Positions 63,170 through 64,000 of a stretch of DNA of 64,000 nucleotides are shown piece by piece. Each line of letters begins with the position of its first letter. Positions within the stretch are counted from its first letter, which is position 1. A program made the position numbers and the translations under genes. The stretch spans positions 4,978,501 to 5,042,500 of the forward strand of contig NZ_CP054698.1 in NCBI RefSeq assembly GCF_014023275.1, read 5' to 3'. This DNA comes from Nostoc edaphicum CCNP1411. GTDB lineage: Bacteria; Cyanobacteriota; Cyanobacteriia; Cyanobacteriales; Nostocaceae. The notes under the pieces were generated by a model, which was given only the letters and a program-made list of their open reading frames with translations, was not told the DNA's origin and did not search any database.

Positions 63170-64000
63170 GGTCAAGTTAATAAGGGCTAACGGTGGATAC
63201 CTAGGCACACAGAGGCGATGAAGGACGTGGTTACCGACGATATGCTCCGGGGAGTTGGAAGCAAACAGAGATCCGGAGATTTCCGAATGGGGCAACCCTT
63301 AATACTACCTGCTGAATATATAGGCAGGAGAGAGCCAACCCAGCGAATTGAAACATCTTAGTAGCTGGAGGAAGAGAAATCAAAACAGAGATTCCCTCAG
63401 TAGTGGTGAGCGAAAGGGGAAGAGCCTAAACCAATTGGTTTACCGATTGGGGTAGTGGGACAGCGATATCGAATCTGGAGGCTAGACGAAGCAGCTAAAT
63501 ACTGCACCAAAGAAGGTGAAAGTCCTGTAGTCGAAAGTTAAAGGATAGTAGCTGAATCCCGAGTAGCATGGGGCACGAGGAATCCCATGTGAATCAGCGA
63601 GGACCACCTCGTAAGGCTAAATACTACTGTGTGACCGATAGTGAACCAGTACCGCGAGGGAAAGGTGAAAAGAACCCCGGAAGGGGAGTGAAATAGAACA
63701 TGAAACCGTTAGCTTACAAGCAGTGGGAGGACTATTTAAAGTCTGACCGCGTGCCTGTTGAAGAATGAGCCGGCGACTTATAGGCACTGGTAGGTTAAAG
63801 CGAGAATGCTGGAGCCAAAGGGAAACCGAGTCTGAAAAGGGCGATAATCAGTGTTTATAGACCCGAACCCTGGTGATCTAACCATGGGCCAGGGATGAAG
63901 CTTGGGTAACACCAAGTGGAGGTCGCACCGACTGATGTTGAAAAATCAGCGGATGAGTTGTGGTTAGGGGTGAAATGCCAATCGAACCAGGAGCTAGCTG
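63170..64000 (+). rRNA. rrl: 23S ribosomal RNA, 5' part
   Basis: Starts around GGTCAAGTTAATAAGGGC and contains the universal GGTGGATACCTAGGCAC and later CAGTACCGCGAGGGAAAGG near 63650. It runs off the right edge of the window, so only about 830 nt are present. The exact 5' end is placed by comparison with other 23S genes. Confidence 0.95.

Overview
This window looks like a chromosomal segment of a filamentous, heterocyst-forming cyanobacterium (order Nostocales, Nostoc-like). The evidence is a hetZ-patU pair, a plant-type zeta-carotene desaturase, a cyanobacterial 16S-tRNA-Ile-tRNA-Ala-23S operon, many HIP1 octamers (GCGATCGC), and arrays of 7-bp short tandem repeats (STRR) between and even inside genes. 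No transposase, prophage or CRISPR array was seen.

Layout. 1-2.8 kb is an accessory patch: a frameshifted nuclease-like gene running off the left edge, a remnant of a duplicated gene end, a ParE/RelE-type toxin-antitoxin pair, an Imm1-like gene and a Uma2-family gene. 2.9-10.5 kb holds a CPBP membrane protease, two tandem TM2 membrane proteins beside a decayed DUF2752 gene and a 59-aa membrane ORF, a copper-type P-ATPase interrupted in frame by STRR sequence, and an FHA protein. 10.8-19.8 kb has a TIGR01777 epimerase, a TPR protein, an IscA/HesB protein, a conserved 542-aa cyanobacterial protein, a small ribbon-helix-helix protein, crtQ and a SRPBCC protein. 19.9-29.6 kb has mtnA, a cation/proton antiporter, a giant RTX-type protein with five nearly identical 447-bp repeats, and dxs. 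30.2-36.9 kb has a helical LEA-like protein, an aldo/keto reductase, two small cyanobacterial proteins, an ankyrin protein and a SpoIIE-type phosphatase.

36.9-43.9 kb: a 1.3-kb non-coding stretch contains a structured RNA candidate resembling HEARO/omega RNAs but with no IscB gene nearby. It is followed by a DUF502-nusB-ftsY cluster, a family 2 glycosyltransferase and an HpsJ-family gene. 44.6-50.1 kb: a conserved protein diverges from hetZ-patU (heterocyst patterning), followed by a TgpA-like protein whose transglutaminase core has lost its catalytic Cys and His. 50.2-53.4 kb is a small DNA-modification island: an adenine methylase fused to a specificity-like domain, divergent from an XRE regulator with inverted-repeat operators, and no recognisable nuclease. 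53.5-60.7 kb: family 4 uracil-DNA glycosylase, phosphoribosyltransferase, TPR protein, NADAR protein, ComEC and glyQ. From 61 kb on, the rRNA operon runs to the right edge, with 23S truncated.

Functionally, the core genes cover isoprenoid and carotenoid supply (dxs, crtQ), methionine salvage (mtnA), protein targeting and transcription (ftsY, nusB), translation (glyQ, rrn) and cell differentiation (hetZ, patU). Accessory defence or selfish functions sit at the left edge and at 50-53 kb. All assignments come from reading the sequence; no database search was run.
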